From Leptospiraceae bacterium (lineage in GTDB: Bacteria > Spirochaetota > Leptospiria > Turneriellales > Turneriellaceae): a DNA stretch of 12,960 nucleotides. A program made the translations under genes and the position numbers. Positions 1-7,283 of the stretch are shown here, one piece after another. The DNA lies in contig JAEUSA010000372.1 of assembly GCA_016788945.1 (NCBI GenBank), positions 1 to 12,960 of the forward strand, in the 5' to 3' direction. The notes beneath the pieces were generated by a model. It saw only the letters and a program-made list of their open reading frames with translations. It was not told the DNA's origin and did not search any database. The stretch's first letter is position 1. Each line of letters starts with the position of its first letter.

Positions 1-185
1 CGGAAATTCCAAAAACAGAGCGCAATAAATATTTCGCCGAATCGACGCCCTACTTTCTGCTACTGCTGACCACCCTGATTACGGCTATATCTGGCTTGCG
101 CTACCTCTATACTAACTGGCGTGTCTTGTTGCCACCCTATAAACAAATTTTGAGAAAACGACAGAGGAAAACAAAACCCATATGA
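1..185 (+). CDS. C-terminal end of a membrane protein, possibly CDP-alcohol phosphatidyltransferase
   Basis: A reading frame open from the left edge (codons starting at base 3) ends at TGA 183-185, giving about 60 residues of a protein whose start lies outside the window. It contains one clear hydrophobic segment ([20 protein letters not shown]), then an aromatic-basic stretch and a strongly basic tail ([14 protein letters not shown]). A last transmembrane helix of the type LTxxSGxxYL followed by a short basic tail resembles the C-terminus of PgsA-type CDP-diacylglycerol-glycerol-3-phosphate phosphatidyltransferases, inner-membrane enzymes of phospholipid synthesis. The catalytic CDP-alcohol motif would lie upstream and cannot be checked here. 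The stop overlaps the icmF start by 4 bases (ATGA), so the two genes are probably cotranscribed and translationally coupled. That it is a coding C-terminus is fairly sure; the family name is tentative. Confidence 0.55.
   Translation, partial: EIPKTERNKYFAESTPYFLLLLTTLITAISGLRYLYTNWRVLLPPYKQILRKRQRKTKPI
163..168 (+). promoter_or_regulatory. Ribosome binding site of icmF
   Basis: AGAGGA lies 13 bases before the ATG at 182, inside the end of the upstream gene. The spacing is longer than usual, so re-initiation after the overlapping upstream stop may contribute to icmF translation. Confidence 0.45.
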
Positions 186-3100
186 ATCTCACCCAACAGC
201 GACCTGCCGGCCAAACCGCGGCGAATTCTGTCGGCCTCACCACCCCTATACGTTTCGTAACGGCGACTTCGCTCTTCGATGGCCACGACGCATCGATCAA
301 TATCATTCGCCGCTTTCTACAGCGCGAGGGCGCAGAAGTTATTCATCTCGGGCATAACCGACCAGTCCACGAAGTCGTCATCGCCGCGCTGCAAGAAGAC
401 GCGCACGGCATCGCCATCAGTTCATATCAGGGCGGTCACAACGAATATTTCAAGTACACCATTGACCTGCTCAAAAAAGCCGGCGCATCCCATATCAAGG
501 TCTTCGGCGGCGGCGGCGGAGTGATCGTCGACAGCGAAATTAAAGAACTGATGGCGTACGGCGTCGAACGCATCTATTCACCTGACGACGGGCGGGCGTT
601 GGGTCTCGACGGTATGGCGCGCGATATGATATTAAGAGCAGCCAAGGCGGTGCAGACCGATAAGGTTGAGGGCGATCTTTATGCAGACTACGGATATTTA
701 TTATCACGTCAGATTTCTTTAATTGAGCAACAGGCGAATTGGATCTCAAAGGTTTCGAATGCATCTGTGCCAGTACTCGGGTTTACCGGTTCGGGCGGCG
801 CGGGGAAGTCTTCGCTCATCGACGAATTTTTGCGCCGTTTCAAATTACTTTATCCGCAACTGAAGCTTGCGCTGCTTTCGGTTGATCCGACGCAACGCAA
901 GACCGGCGGCGCCTTGTTGGGCGACCGGCTACGGCTCAATTCGGTGAACGACGGTAAAATCTTTATGCGCTCGTTGGCGACGCGCACGGACAATGCTGCA
1001 CTTTCGCCGACGCTCAAAGACATTATTGGCTATCTGAAGGGAGAAAAATTCGATCTGATCATCATCGAATCTGCGGGCATCGGGCAATCAGATACTGCGA
1101 TCACCGATCTCTGTGATTTTTCAGTCTACGTGATGACTCCTGAGTACGGCGCGGCGACGCAGCTTGAAAAAATTGCGATGCTCGACTACGCGAATATGGT
1201 TATCATCAACAAATCTGACCGTGTACGCGCCGAAGATGCGCTCATTCAGGTGAGAAAGCAATACCGGCGTAATCATGCTTTTTTGACGCAGAAAGACGAA
1301 GAGCTGCCGATTTACCCGACGATTGCCAACCGTTTCGGCGATGTACTCGTTGATGATGCATTTGCCGCGTTGGTAAAAAACCTGCAGGTAAAAAAACTTT
1401 TGCCTGATAATCTTTCCCCTGCGGTTAAACTCGAATCAGCCTCAGTCAAAGATGATTTTATTCCCGCCAAACGCACGCGCTACCTATCAGAAATTTCCGA
1501 CGCGGTGCGTACATACCATGGCAGTGCGGCGACGCAAGCCGAACTTGCGGGCAAGGTACAATCGCTGTTTACCGCGCTTTCGGTATTGGGATTTTCTACG
1601 GGAACGTTGGGTGAACCGATAGGGCCTCAGGCGACAGAACCATTCAAGAGCCTAATCGAACAGTATAATGATTTACTCGCAAAAATTCATCCGACTCTCT
1701 TGAAAGCGCTGCGTTCGATCGATGAGACACGCAATAACTACGCAAAAGAAACGTACAGCTACAAGGTGCGTGATAAAGAGATTACCGTGCCCGCCGGCAC
1801 GAAATCGTTGGCCGATACGCTGGTGCCGAAAGTCACGCCGGCACCCTATCAGGACTGGCGCTCGCTCAGCGACTTTCTGCTGAATGAAAATATTCCCGGT
1901 GAGTTTCCCTATACCGCGGGCGTGTTTCCGTTTAAGCGCGAGGGCGAAGACCCGACGCGTATGTTTGCGGGTGAAGGTTCGCCCGAGCGCACGAACCGCC
2001 GCTTTCATCTGATTGCCAAGGGACAACCCGCTGCGCGCCTTTCGACAGCGTTTGATTCCATTACGCTTTATGGCGAAAACCCGGCTGAGCGCCCCGACAT
2101 CTTCGGTAAAATCGGCAACGCGGGCGTTTCGATCTGCACCGTCGACGACATGAAGAAGTTATATTCAGGCTTTGATTTGTCGGCGCCGACCACCAGTGTC
2201 TCGATGACGATCAACGGCCCCTCGCCGACGATTTTGGCATTCTTTATGAACGCGGCAATCGACCAACAGATCGAAGCATATCTCGCACGCGAGGGTAAGC
2301 TCGGCGAGGCGCAAGAGAAAATCCGCAAGGTCTATACCGAAAAAGGTATTGAGCACCCGGTTTACCGCGATGGTAAACCCGAAACCCACAACGGTCTGGG
2401 GCTCGCACTTTTGGGTCTGACCGGTGAGAAGATCGTCGCCCCTGAGATCTATGCGAACATCCGCAAGGCGACACTGGCGCAGGTGCGCGGTACCGTACAG
2501 GCTGATATTCTAAAAGAAGATCAGGCACAGAATACCTGCATATTTTCCACCGAGTTCTCGCTCAAGGTCATGGGAGACATACAGCAATTCTTCATCGACA
2601 ACGATGTAACAAACTTCTATTCGGTGAGCGTTTCGGGTTATCACATAGCCGAGGCTGGTGCAAACCCGATCACGCAAGTGGCATTCACCCTCGCGAACGG
2701 CTTCACGCTCGCCGAGTATTATCTCAGCCGCGGCATGAAGATCGATGCATTCGCGCGCAACTTCAGCTTTTTCTTCTCCAACGGCATGGACGTAGAATAT
2801 GCGGTAATTGGCCGCGTGGCACGGCGTATCTGGGCGATTGCGATGCGTGATCTTTACAAGGCCGATGCGCGTTCACAGAAACTCAAATACCATATTCAGA
2901 CTTCGGGACGAAGCCTGCATGCGCAGGAAATTTCATTCAACGATATTCGCACAACGTTGCAGGCCCTCTACGCAATTATGGATAACTGCAACAGCCTGCA
3001 CACGAATGCGTATGATGAAGCCGTGACAACACCGACGCCTGAATCGGTGCGGCGCGCGATCGCGATTCAGCTCATCATCAACCGCGAGTTAGGCCTCACC

Positions 3101-3580
3101 AAAAATGAAAACCCGCTGCAGGGCAGTTATTTTCTCACACGACTCACCGACCTCGTGGAAGAGGCGATTCTGCAGGAATTCGACCGTATCTCTGACCGCG
3201 GCGGGGTGTTGGGTGCGATGGAGACAATGTACCAACGCAACAAGATTCAGGAAGAAAGTCTGTACTACGAAAAACTCAAGACCTCGGGTGAGCTGCCGAT
3301 CATCGGCGTGAACACTTTCTTAAGCGAAGAGACGGAATACTATCACGGTGAACTTATGCGATCGACCGACGATGAAAAGCAGCGGCAAATTGATTCCCTC
3401 AACCAGTTTCACGCTTTCCATGCGGAGGAGAGTAGAACGGCGCTCGACAAGTTGCGCAAGGTAGCGTTGCGATCAGGCAACGTATTCGCCGAACTCATGG
3501 AGACGGTCAAGACCTGCTCGCTCGGGCAAATTACCGGGGCGCTTTACGAAGTGGGCGGCAGTTACAGAAGAAATATGTGA
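182..3580 (+). CDS. icmF: Fused isobutyryl-CoA mutase IcmF (B12 domain, G-protein chaperone, mutase)
   Basis: IcmF interconverts isobutyryl-CoA and n-butyryl-CoA by adenosylcobalamin radical chemistry in the cytoplasm, linking branched-chain (valine, iso-fatty acid) carbon to beta-oxidation. The 1132 residues show the family order. An N-terminal B12-binding domain (about 22-150) has the DxH motif with the axial cobalt ligand candidate H35 (LFDGHDAS). A MeaB-like G domain (about 195-410) has Walker A GSGGAGKS at 203-210, ESAGIGQSD at 296-304 and the guanine-specifying NKSD at 343-346. A linker leads to the mutase TIM barrel (about 555-1132), with the catalytic-histidine motif [10 protein letters not shown] (H821). 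Substrate-pocket positions are diagnostic: where methylmalonyl-CoA mutase has Tyr (RQYAGF) this protein has F595 (RMFAGEG), and where it has Arg (MVRNT) this protein has Q783 (QAQNT). This Phe/Gln pair is the isobutyryl-CoA mutase type. Full length, no damage. The start codon overlaps the upstream stop. The gene ends 6 bases from a convergent gene. Confidence 0.97.
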   Translation: MNLTQQRPAGQTAANSVGLTTPIRFVTATSLFDGHDASINIIRRFLQREGAEVIHLGHNRPVHEVVIAALQEDAHGIAISSYQGGHNEYFKYTIDLLKKAGASHIKVFGGGGGVIVDSEIKELMAYGVERIYSPDDGRALGLDGMARDMILRAAKAVQTDKVEGDLYADYGYLLSRQISLIEQQANWISKVSNASVPVLGFTGSGGAGKSSLIDEFLRRFKLLYPQLKLALLSVDPTQRKTGGALLGDRLRLNSVNDGKIFMRSLATRTDNAALSPTLKDIIGYLKGEKFDLIIIESAGIGQSDTAITDLCDFSVYVMTPEYGAATQLEKIAMLDYANMVIINKSDRVRAEDALIQVRKQYRRNHAFLTQKDEELPIYPTIANRFGDVLVDDAFAALVKNLQVKKLLPDNLSPAVKLESASVKDDFIPAKRTRYLSEISDAVRTYHGSAATQAELAGKVQSLFTALSVLGFSTGTLGEPIGPQATEPFKSLIEQYNDLLAKIHPTLLKALRSIDETRNNYAKETYSYKVRDKEITVPAGTKSLADTLVPKVTPAPYQDWRSLSDFLLNENIPGEFPYTAGVFPFKREGEDPTRMFAGEGSPERTNRRFHLIAKGQPAARLSTAFDSITLYGENPAERPDIFGKIGNAGVSICTVDDMKKLYSGFDLSAPTTSVSMTINGPSPTILAFFMNAAIDQQIEAYLAREGKLGEAQEKIRKVYTEKGIEHPVYRDGKPETHNGLGLALLGLTGEKIVAPEIYANIRKATLAQVRGTVQADILKEDQAQNTCIFSTEFSLKVMGDIQQFFIDNDVTNFYSVSVSGYHIAEAGANPITQVAFTLANGFTLAEYYLSRGMKIDAFARNFSFFFSNGMDVEYAVIGRVARRIWAIAMRDLYKADARSQKLKYHIQTSGRSLHAQEISFNDIRTTLQALYAIMDNCNSLHTNAYDEAVTTPTPESVRRAIAIQLIINRELGLTKNENPLQGSYFLTRLTDLVEEAILQEFDRISDRGGVLGAMETMYQRNKIQEESLYYEKLKTSGELPIIGVNTFLSEETEYYHGELMRSTDDEKQRQIDSLNQFHAFHAEESRTALDKLRKVALRSGNVFAELMETVKTCSLGQITGALYEVGGSYRRNM

Positions 3581-3597
3581 GCAGGATTAAACGCTCA
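3578..3597. terminator. Small inverted repeat over the convergent stop codons
   Basis: TGAGC (3578-3582) and GCTCA (3593-3597) are exact inverted repeats separated by 10 bases, and they span the stop codons of both converging genes (TGA 3578-3580 on plus, TAA at 3589-3587 on minus). The stem is only 5 bp and neither strand has a clear T-run, so an intrinsic terminator is doubtful. It is listed because nothing else separates the two transcripts. Confidence 0.2.
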
Positions 3598-4315
3598 GTA
3601 CCAATTCTGCATTCGATTCCGTAATGAAACGCTGGCGCTGCGGTTGATAATCGGCCGACAGCGGAAACTCAACCCGCGCGAGAGTTTTTTCACGGTAATC
3701 TGAGCGAATAGTAAAAAGGTGCGGATCAATCTGCTGCGCCTTGAGCATCATCGTCACCAGTACAATACCCATACCGGCACCTTCTGAACTGTCGCCGCCT
3801 TCCATATAGAACTGCGCGATGTCGTCGTAGCGCATGGCGGTGTGGAATTTTTCGCGGATGCGCTTGTCTTCTTTCTGGCTGATGGGCCTATTGTTGAGCA
3901 CTTCAACGATCAGGCGTTCGGCGTTAAAATCAAAGAAAATATCGACATAGAGCTTGCGCTCTTTGGATTTTTTTCCGTATTCGAGAACCCAGTTTTCGTT
4001 AAGATTATGCTTAAAGAGCTCCATACCTTTATCGTACTCAACGTCGTCTTCGGTATTGAGGTTTTCGTCTTCAAAAAGGATGCGCTTAAAATTCGCTTTT
4101 GCCCCGTTAAGAGACAATTCTTTGACCGAGGTATAGACCGGGCCGATCATATCTTCGCGCCCATATTTGCGCAAGACCGATTCAACGATATAGCTCAAGC
4201 CTGATTCGGTAGCGGAAATGACGGCATAGGCGCGTATGCGCACGAGGTGTTCTTTAGCGATCGCAGCGTCTATTGCGGCTTTGAGTTTAGGATCAACCGG
4301 AGGTGCTTCTCTCAT
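3587..4315 (-). CDS. GHKL-fold (histidine-kinase-like ATPase domain) protein with degenerate D-box
   Basis: A 242-residue soluble protein without signal peptide or membrane segment. It resembles the HATPase_c/GHKL fold. The N-box is visible at 66-75 (ELSLNGAKAN, with E66 and N70 at the canonical Glu and Asn positions). A glycine-rich lid is at 179-191 (GAGMGIVLVTMML), as in the G2 box of kinases. The intervening DxGxG box, which binds adenine, is not recognisable: the equivalent stretch reads VEVLNNRPIS (137-146), with no Asp-Gly. About 45 extra residues (80-125) separate the N-box from this strand. There is no phospho-accepting His domain, so it is not a complete sensor kinase; stand-alone GHKL domains are commonly anti-sigma or regulatory ATPases. 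It starts at ATG 4315-4313 with AGGGG 8 bases upstream on its strand. It diverges from the coiled-coil gene and converges on icmF. The fold call is moderately sure; the function is unknown. Confidence 0.75.
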   Translation of the reverse strand: MREAPPVDPKLKAAIDAAIAKEHLVRIRAYAVISATESGLSYIVESVLRKYGREDMIGPVYTSVKELSLNGAKANFKRILFEDENLNTEDDVEYDKGMELFKHNLNENWVLEYGKKSKERKLYVDIFFDFNAERLIVEVLNNRPISQKEDKRIREKFHTAMRYDDIAQFYMEGGDSSEGAGMGIVLVTMMLKAQQIDPHLFTIRSDYREKTLARVEFPLSADYQPQRQRFITESNAELVLSV

Positions 4316-4323
4316 GAAATATG

Positions 4324-4328
4324 CCCCT
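4324..4328 (-). promoter_or_regulatory. Ribosome binding site of the GHKL gene
   Basis: Read on the minus strand, AGGGG lies 8 bases before the ATG at 4315-4313. It supports that start over internal ones. Confidence 0.6.
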
Positions 4329-4340
4329 GAGGCTACCGCA

Positions 4341-4367
4341 CTATTATTATTTTTGACCTCACGTCAA
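4341..4367 (-). promoter_or_regulatory. Leftward sigma70-type promoter for the GHKL gene
   Basis: On the minus strand, TTGACG (4367-4362) is a good -35 box and TAATAG (4346-4341) a fair -10, with a 15-base spacer. This would start transcription near 4334 and leave a leader of about 20 bases containing the AGGGG ribosome site. The spacer is short and the -10 imperfect; an overlapping TAATAA (4349-4344) is also possible. The -35 is one arm of the palindrome TTGACCTCACGTCAA (4353-4367), shared with the rightward promoter. Confidence 0.45.
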
Positions 4368-4380
4368 TACTTTGTAAAAT
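4353..4380 (+). promoter_or_regulatory. Rightward sigma70-type promoter of the coiled-coil/pgpH operon
   Basis: TTGACC (4353-4358) and TAAAAT (4375-4380) are separated by 16 bases; each hexamer differs from the consensus by one base. The -10 ends only 5 bases before the ATG at 4386, so transcription is predicted to begin at 4386-4388, which would give a leaderless message if the A of the ATG is the first base. The -35 overlaps the left arm of the palindrome at 4353-4367. Confidence 0.6.
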
Positions 4381-4385
4381 CGCGC

Positions 4386-4868
4386 ATGGCAGCATCCGGC
4401 AAAAAAGGCAAGGGTGAAGAGGAGCAATACAGCGAAACCGACGTTTTGTCGCGTATCGAGAGTATACTCCGCTTTACCACCGACGAGCTCGCCAACACCG
4501 AGGTGCGCGCACAGGCTTTTGAAAAACTGAGTGAATTTGAAGCCCAGCTGCTGCACCAGCAACGCAATATCAGCTCCGCGCTGGAAAACGTACAGAAATA
4601 CCGCGACGAAATTGAGAAAGAATGGAACAAAGAAAAACAGGTTAGGGAAAACACTCTCGATCTGATGGCGCAGCGGATGAAAGAGCTGCACCAAACCCTG
4701 CGCGCTCAGGAGTATTTACTTGATTACGCAGCCAGTGAACAAAAATTCCTGCGCGAGCTGCTGCTGCAATTGCATAAAAAGAAATCCCTGAACGAGCACG
4801 AGGTCGAGAAAGTACTCGCAGACCACGAAAACCTGCTCGCCGAATTGGGTAAAAAAACCAAAAAATAG
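4386..4868 (+). CDS. Small helical coiled-coil protein, function unknown
   Basis: A 160-residue, highly charged, almost entirely helical protein without signal peptide, membrane helix or cysteine. After a Lys/Gly/Glu-rich start, residues 14-155 are rich in Glu, Lys, Gln and Leu in coiled-coil-like spacing (for example LENVQKYRDEIEKEW at 66-80). The C-terminus is basic (GKKTKK). I do not recognise a family. The start is uncertain. ATG 4386 is preferred because it leaves the divergent promoter free and sits just after the -10. An in-frame ATG at 4314 has GGAGG 10 bases upstream (4299-4303) and would add 24 residues, but it overlaps the start of the divergent GHKL gene and would need a promoter inside it. 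The stop is 5 bases before pgpH, so it is the first gene of that operon and may be a cytoplasmic partner of one of its products (inference). Confidence 0.75.
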   Translation: MAASGKKGKGEEEQYSETDVLSRIESILRFTTDELANTEVRAQAFEKLSEFEAQLLHQQRNISSALENVQKYRDEIEKEWNKEKQVRENTLDLMAQRMKELHQTLRAQEYLLDYAASEQKFLRELLLQLHKKKSLNEHEVEKVLADHENLLAELGKKTKK

Positions 4869-4873
4869 CCAAC

Positions 4874-7282
4874 ATGGCGCGCGAACGCCTGAGCCACCGC
4901 ATCAGAGCGCTTGCCGTGCGGGTTAATCAGCGCCTCGCGAGAACACGCGATTTCGGTGAAATCAAAAAGGCGACGCTGATTGCCTACTCCACGACGCTGA
5001 TCATCTCTGTCATATTACTCAGCCTGCCACTCGTGCAGAAACTGCCAAAACTCAGCGCGGGCGAGATCGCGCAGCAAGATGTCAAGGCGCTTATGGATCT
5101 GCGCATCGCTGACCAGGCAGAGACCGATCGTCTGAAAAAGAACGCCTACGACCGTGAACGACCGGCTTTGGACCGCGACTTCGCTGTGTTCGAAAAATTA
5201 CTCGCGCAGCTAAAGACCGATGCAACTTGGATTAGTCGCACTGTCAGTGAAACCACATCTCTGCCACTGGAAAAACGTATTGCACTGTTGCGCGAGCGCC
5301 TGCCTTTTTTTTCCGAACCCGGTTATATACGGGCAGATATCGAGGCATTGCTCCGCGAGAAAAAAATTGCTCTCATCGAAGCACGCGCCGGCTCGCTGGC
5401 TGAGAAGGCATTTAACGAAGGCGGCTTCTTAACCGCCGCTCTCGACGAAGCAACGCTGAGTGAGGCGCTCGAAAAGGGTGTGCAAATTCGTACGATCAAT
5501 GCTTCGCGCGATATTGCAGATACCGTTTGGACAGCCGAACAACTGCAAAATGCAGATAACGCACCGCGGCTCATCGTGCGCACCGCGCAGCTCAAGGACG
5601 AACACTTTTCACCCGGTACGATGCGTATTCTGTTCACGCGCCTCAGGCAGCTACAAAGAGAAAATCCGTATTTGTCGTTTAACCCGCAGTATACCAAGCT
5701 GCGCCGGCAACAGGCGGCCGACAAAGTGACCCCGGTGTTTCGCCAGATCAAAAGGGGAACAACGCTGATTCGCGCGGGCGACCTGATCGATACCGAAAAA
5801 CAGGCGCTGATGGGCGAGGTGCGCGACAACCACCGGCGCCGTAATGGCTCGCTGATATTTGGTATCTTCATCGTGATGGGAGTGCTCGCCGTCGCCATCG
5901 CGTACTTCACGTTCCGTTTCGCTTACGAACAGATGCGCGATTTTGCCTCGCATTGTATTCTGCATCTACTGTTCGTCTTTATGTTCGTCAGCGAACTGGT
6001 TATTCGTTTTGCCAACCCGCTCAGACAATATGACATCAGTTTTGTGCTTTTTGTGCCATTCGGTTTTTTCGGCATATTAACCGGTCAGTTTTTCGGAGCC
6101 CGCATCGCTCTTTCAGCCGGTATTTTTCTCGCGATATTTTCCTATATTCTCACCGGTTTCGATAACCAGAGCCTGATGCTTGCACTCACATCAGCAATTT
6201 CAGGGCTTTATGCCTCGACGCGGATGCAAAAACGCACGCAAATGTTCAAGGGTGGTGTGATTATCGCCATCACGAATCTGTTACTGGTTTCGGGATTCGA
6301 ACTGATGGCACCGGCGTCCAAAGATTTCAACCTGAAGGTCTCGGCGGTGCTGGTGAACAGCATTCTGAGCATTTTGCTGACGCTCGGCCTTTTGCCACTC
6401 ATTGAATTCGCCTTTAATTTACCGACGCCATTCAGGTTGATGGAACTGAACGACTTTAACCACCCGTTGCTCACGCGCATGGCGGCAATTGCACCGTCGA
6501 CGCACTCACACAGCGTGATGCTCGCGAACCTCAGCGAGGCCGCGGTGCGTGCGTTAGGCGGCGACACACTGCTCACCCGGGTCGGTTGCCTGTTCCACGA
6601 CATCGGCAAAATGGTACATCCTGATTTTTATGCTGAAAACAGGCATCTTTACCCGACGTCTGAAGCGTTTAAAAAACTGGGCCCCTTGAAATCCGCGCAG
6701 ATGATTACAAAACATGTCACCGACGGCATTGCGATGGCGCGTGAAAGCAGACTACCCGAGAAGGTCATCAGCTTCATACCGGAACACCATGGCACGACGA
6801 CGATACAATATTTTTACCACAAAGCTCTCGAACAACAACGCTCAGAAGCTCATGCGCCCCCCCAACGCAAGAGTTTCCAGTACCCGGGTCCCAAACCACA
6901 GACGCGTGAAACCGCGGTGGCGATGATTGCCGACAGCGTCGAAGCAGCTTCGCGCTCGGCTACGACGGCGACCGCCGAAGAATTTCGTCGCATTATCGAT
7001 CGTATTATACAGAATAAAATCAGTGAAGAACAATTCCACGAAGCGCCGCTGACGTTGGGTGATTTGGATATCATACGTAAGGCCTTTCTGGATGTTCTCG
7101 TCAGTACTTATCACGAGCGGCCACAATACCCGACGATGCAGCAAACCGCCGCCTTAGAAGCGCAATCGACTGCCCATTCGGTCAAACCTACCAAAAGGGA
7201 AGTTTCTGTACAGAGCGTTGGCAAAAAAAGGACAGTCGGCAAGAAGCGCGGGGCAAAACCTCTACCCGAGTTGATTGACTGA
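4874..7282 (+). CDS. pgpH: PgpH-type 7TM-HD cyclic-di-AMP phosphodiesterase
   Basis: PgpH family proteins hydrolyse c-di-AMP to pApA at the inner membrane, setting the level of a messenger tied to osmotic and cell-wall balance. The 802 residues show the family order: a basic N-tail, TM1 (about 34-55), an extracytoplasmic 7TMR-HDED domain (about 56-325), a bundle of about seven membrane helices (about 326-515), then a cytoplasmic HD domain (about 525-745). HD metal-site motifs are all visible: HSHS (H546 the likely ligand), FHDIGK (H575, D576), H614 (KHVTDG), EHHG (H638, H639), and YPGPKPQ followed by ADSVEAASR (D687), a typical PgpH signature. The enzyme should be active. The last 55 residues form an unusual Lys-rich tail with an imperfect repeat (VGKKRTVGKKRGAK). 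There is no strong ribosome site before ATG 4874, so translation is probably coupled to the gene 5 bases upstream. The phoH and ybeY genes that often flank this family are absent here. Confidence 0.93.
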   Translation: MARERLSHRIRALAVRVNQRLARTRDFGEIKKATLIAYSTTLIISVILLSLPLVQKLPKLSAGEIAQQDVKALMDLRIADQAETDRLKKNAYDRERPALDRDFAVFEKLLAQLKTDATWISRTVSETTSLPLEKRIALLRERLPFFSEPGYIRADIEALLREKKIALIEARAGSLAEKAFNEGGFLTAALDEATLSEALEKGVQIRTINASRDIADTVWTAEQLQNADNAPRLIVRTAQLKDEHFSPGTMRILFTRLRQLQRENPYLSFNPQYTKLRRQQAADKVTPVFRQIKRGTTLIRAGDLIDTEKQALMGEVRDNHRRRNGSLIFGIFIVMGVLAVAIAYFTFRFAYEQMRDFASHCILHLLFVFMFVSELVIRFANPLRQYDISFVLFVPFGFFGILTGQFFGARIALSAGIFLAIFSYILTGFDNQSLMLALTSAISGLYASTRMQKRTQMFKGGVIIAITNLLLVSGFELMAPASKDFNLKVSAVLVNSILSILLTLGLLPLIEFAFNLPTPFRLMELNDFNHPLLTRMAAIAPSTHSHSVMLANLSEAAVRALGGDTLLTRVGCLFHDIGKMVHPDFYAENRHLYPTSEAFKKLGPLKSAQMITKHVTDGIAMARESRLPEKVISFIPEHHGTTTIQYFYHKALEQQRSEAHAPPQRKSFQYPGPKPQTRETAVAMIADSVEAASRSATTATAEEFRRIIDRIIQNKISEEQFHEAPLTLGDLDIIRKAFLDVLVSTYHERPQYPTMQQTAALEAQSTAHSVKPTKREVSVQSVGKKRTVGKKRGAKPLPELID

Positions 7283-7283
7283 C

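Noticed and set aside
3842..4204. A 120-residue plus-strand open frame opposite the GHKL gene
   Set aside because: No ribosome site or promoter and no motif; the minus-strand frame has the N-box and glycine lid.
4236..4385. Longer version of the coiled-coil gene starting at 4236 or 4314
   Set aside because: The 4236 start lies deep in the divergent GHKL gene. The 4314 start has GGAGG but overlaps the GHKL start and would bury the sigma70-type promoter in coding sequence. Kept only as an alternative.
5323..5910. A 195-residue open frame on the minus strand
   Set aside because: It is a shadow of the extracytoplasmic domain of PgpH; its composition (Ser, Arg, Cys rich) is typical of a reverse frame.
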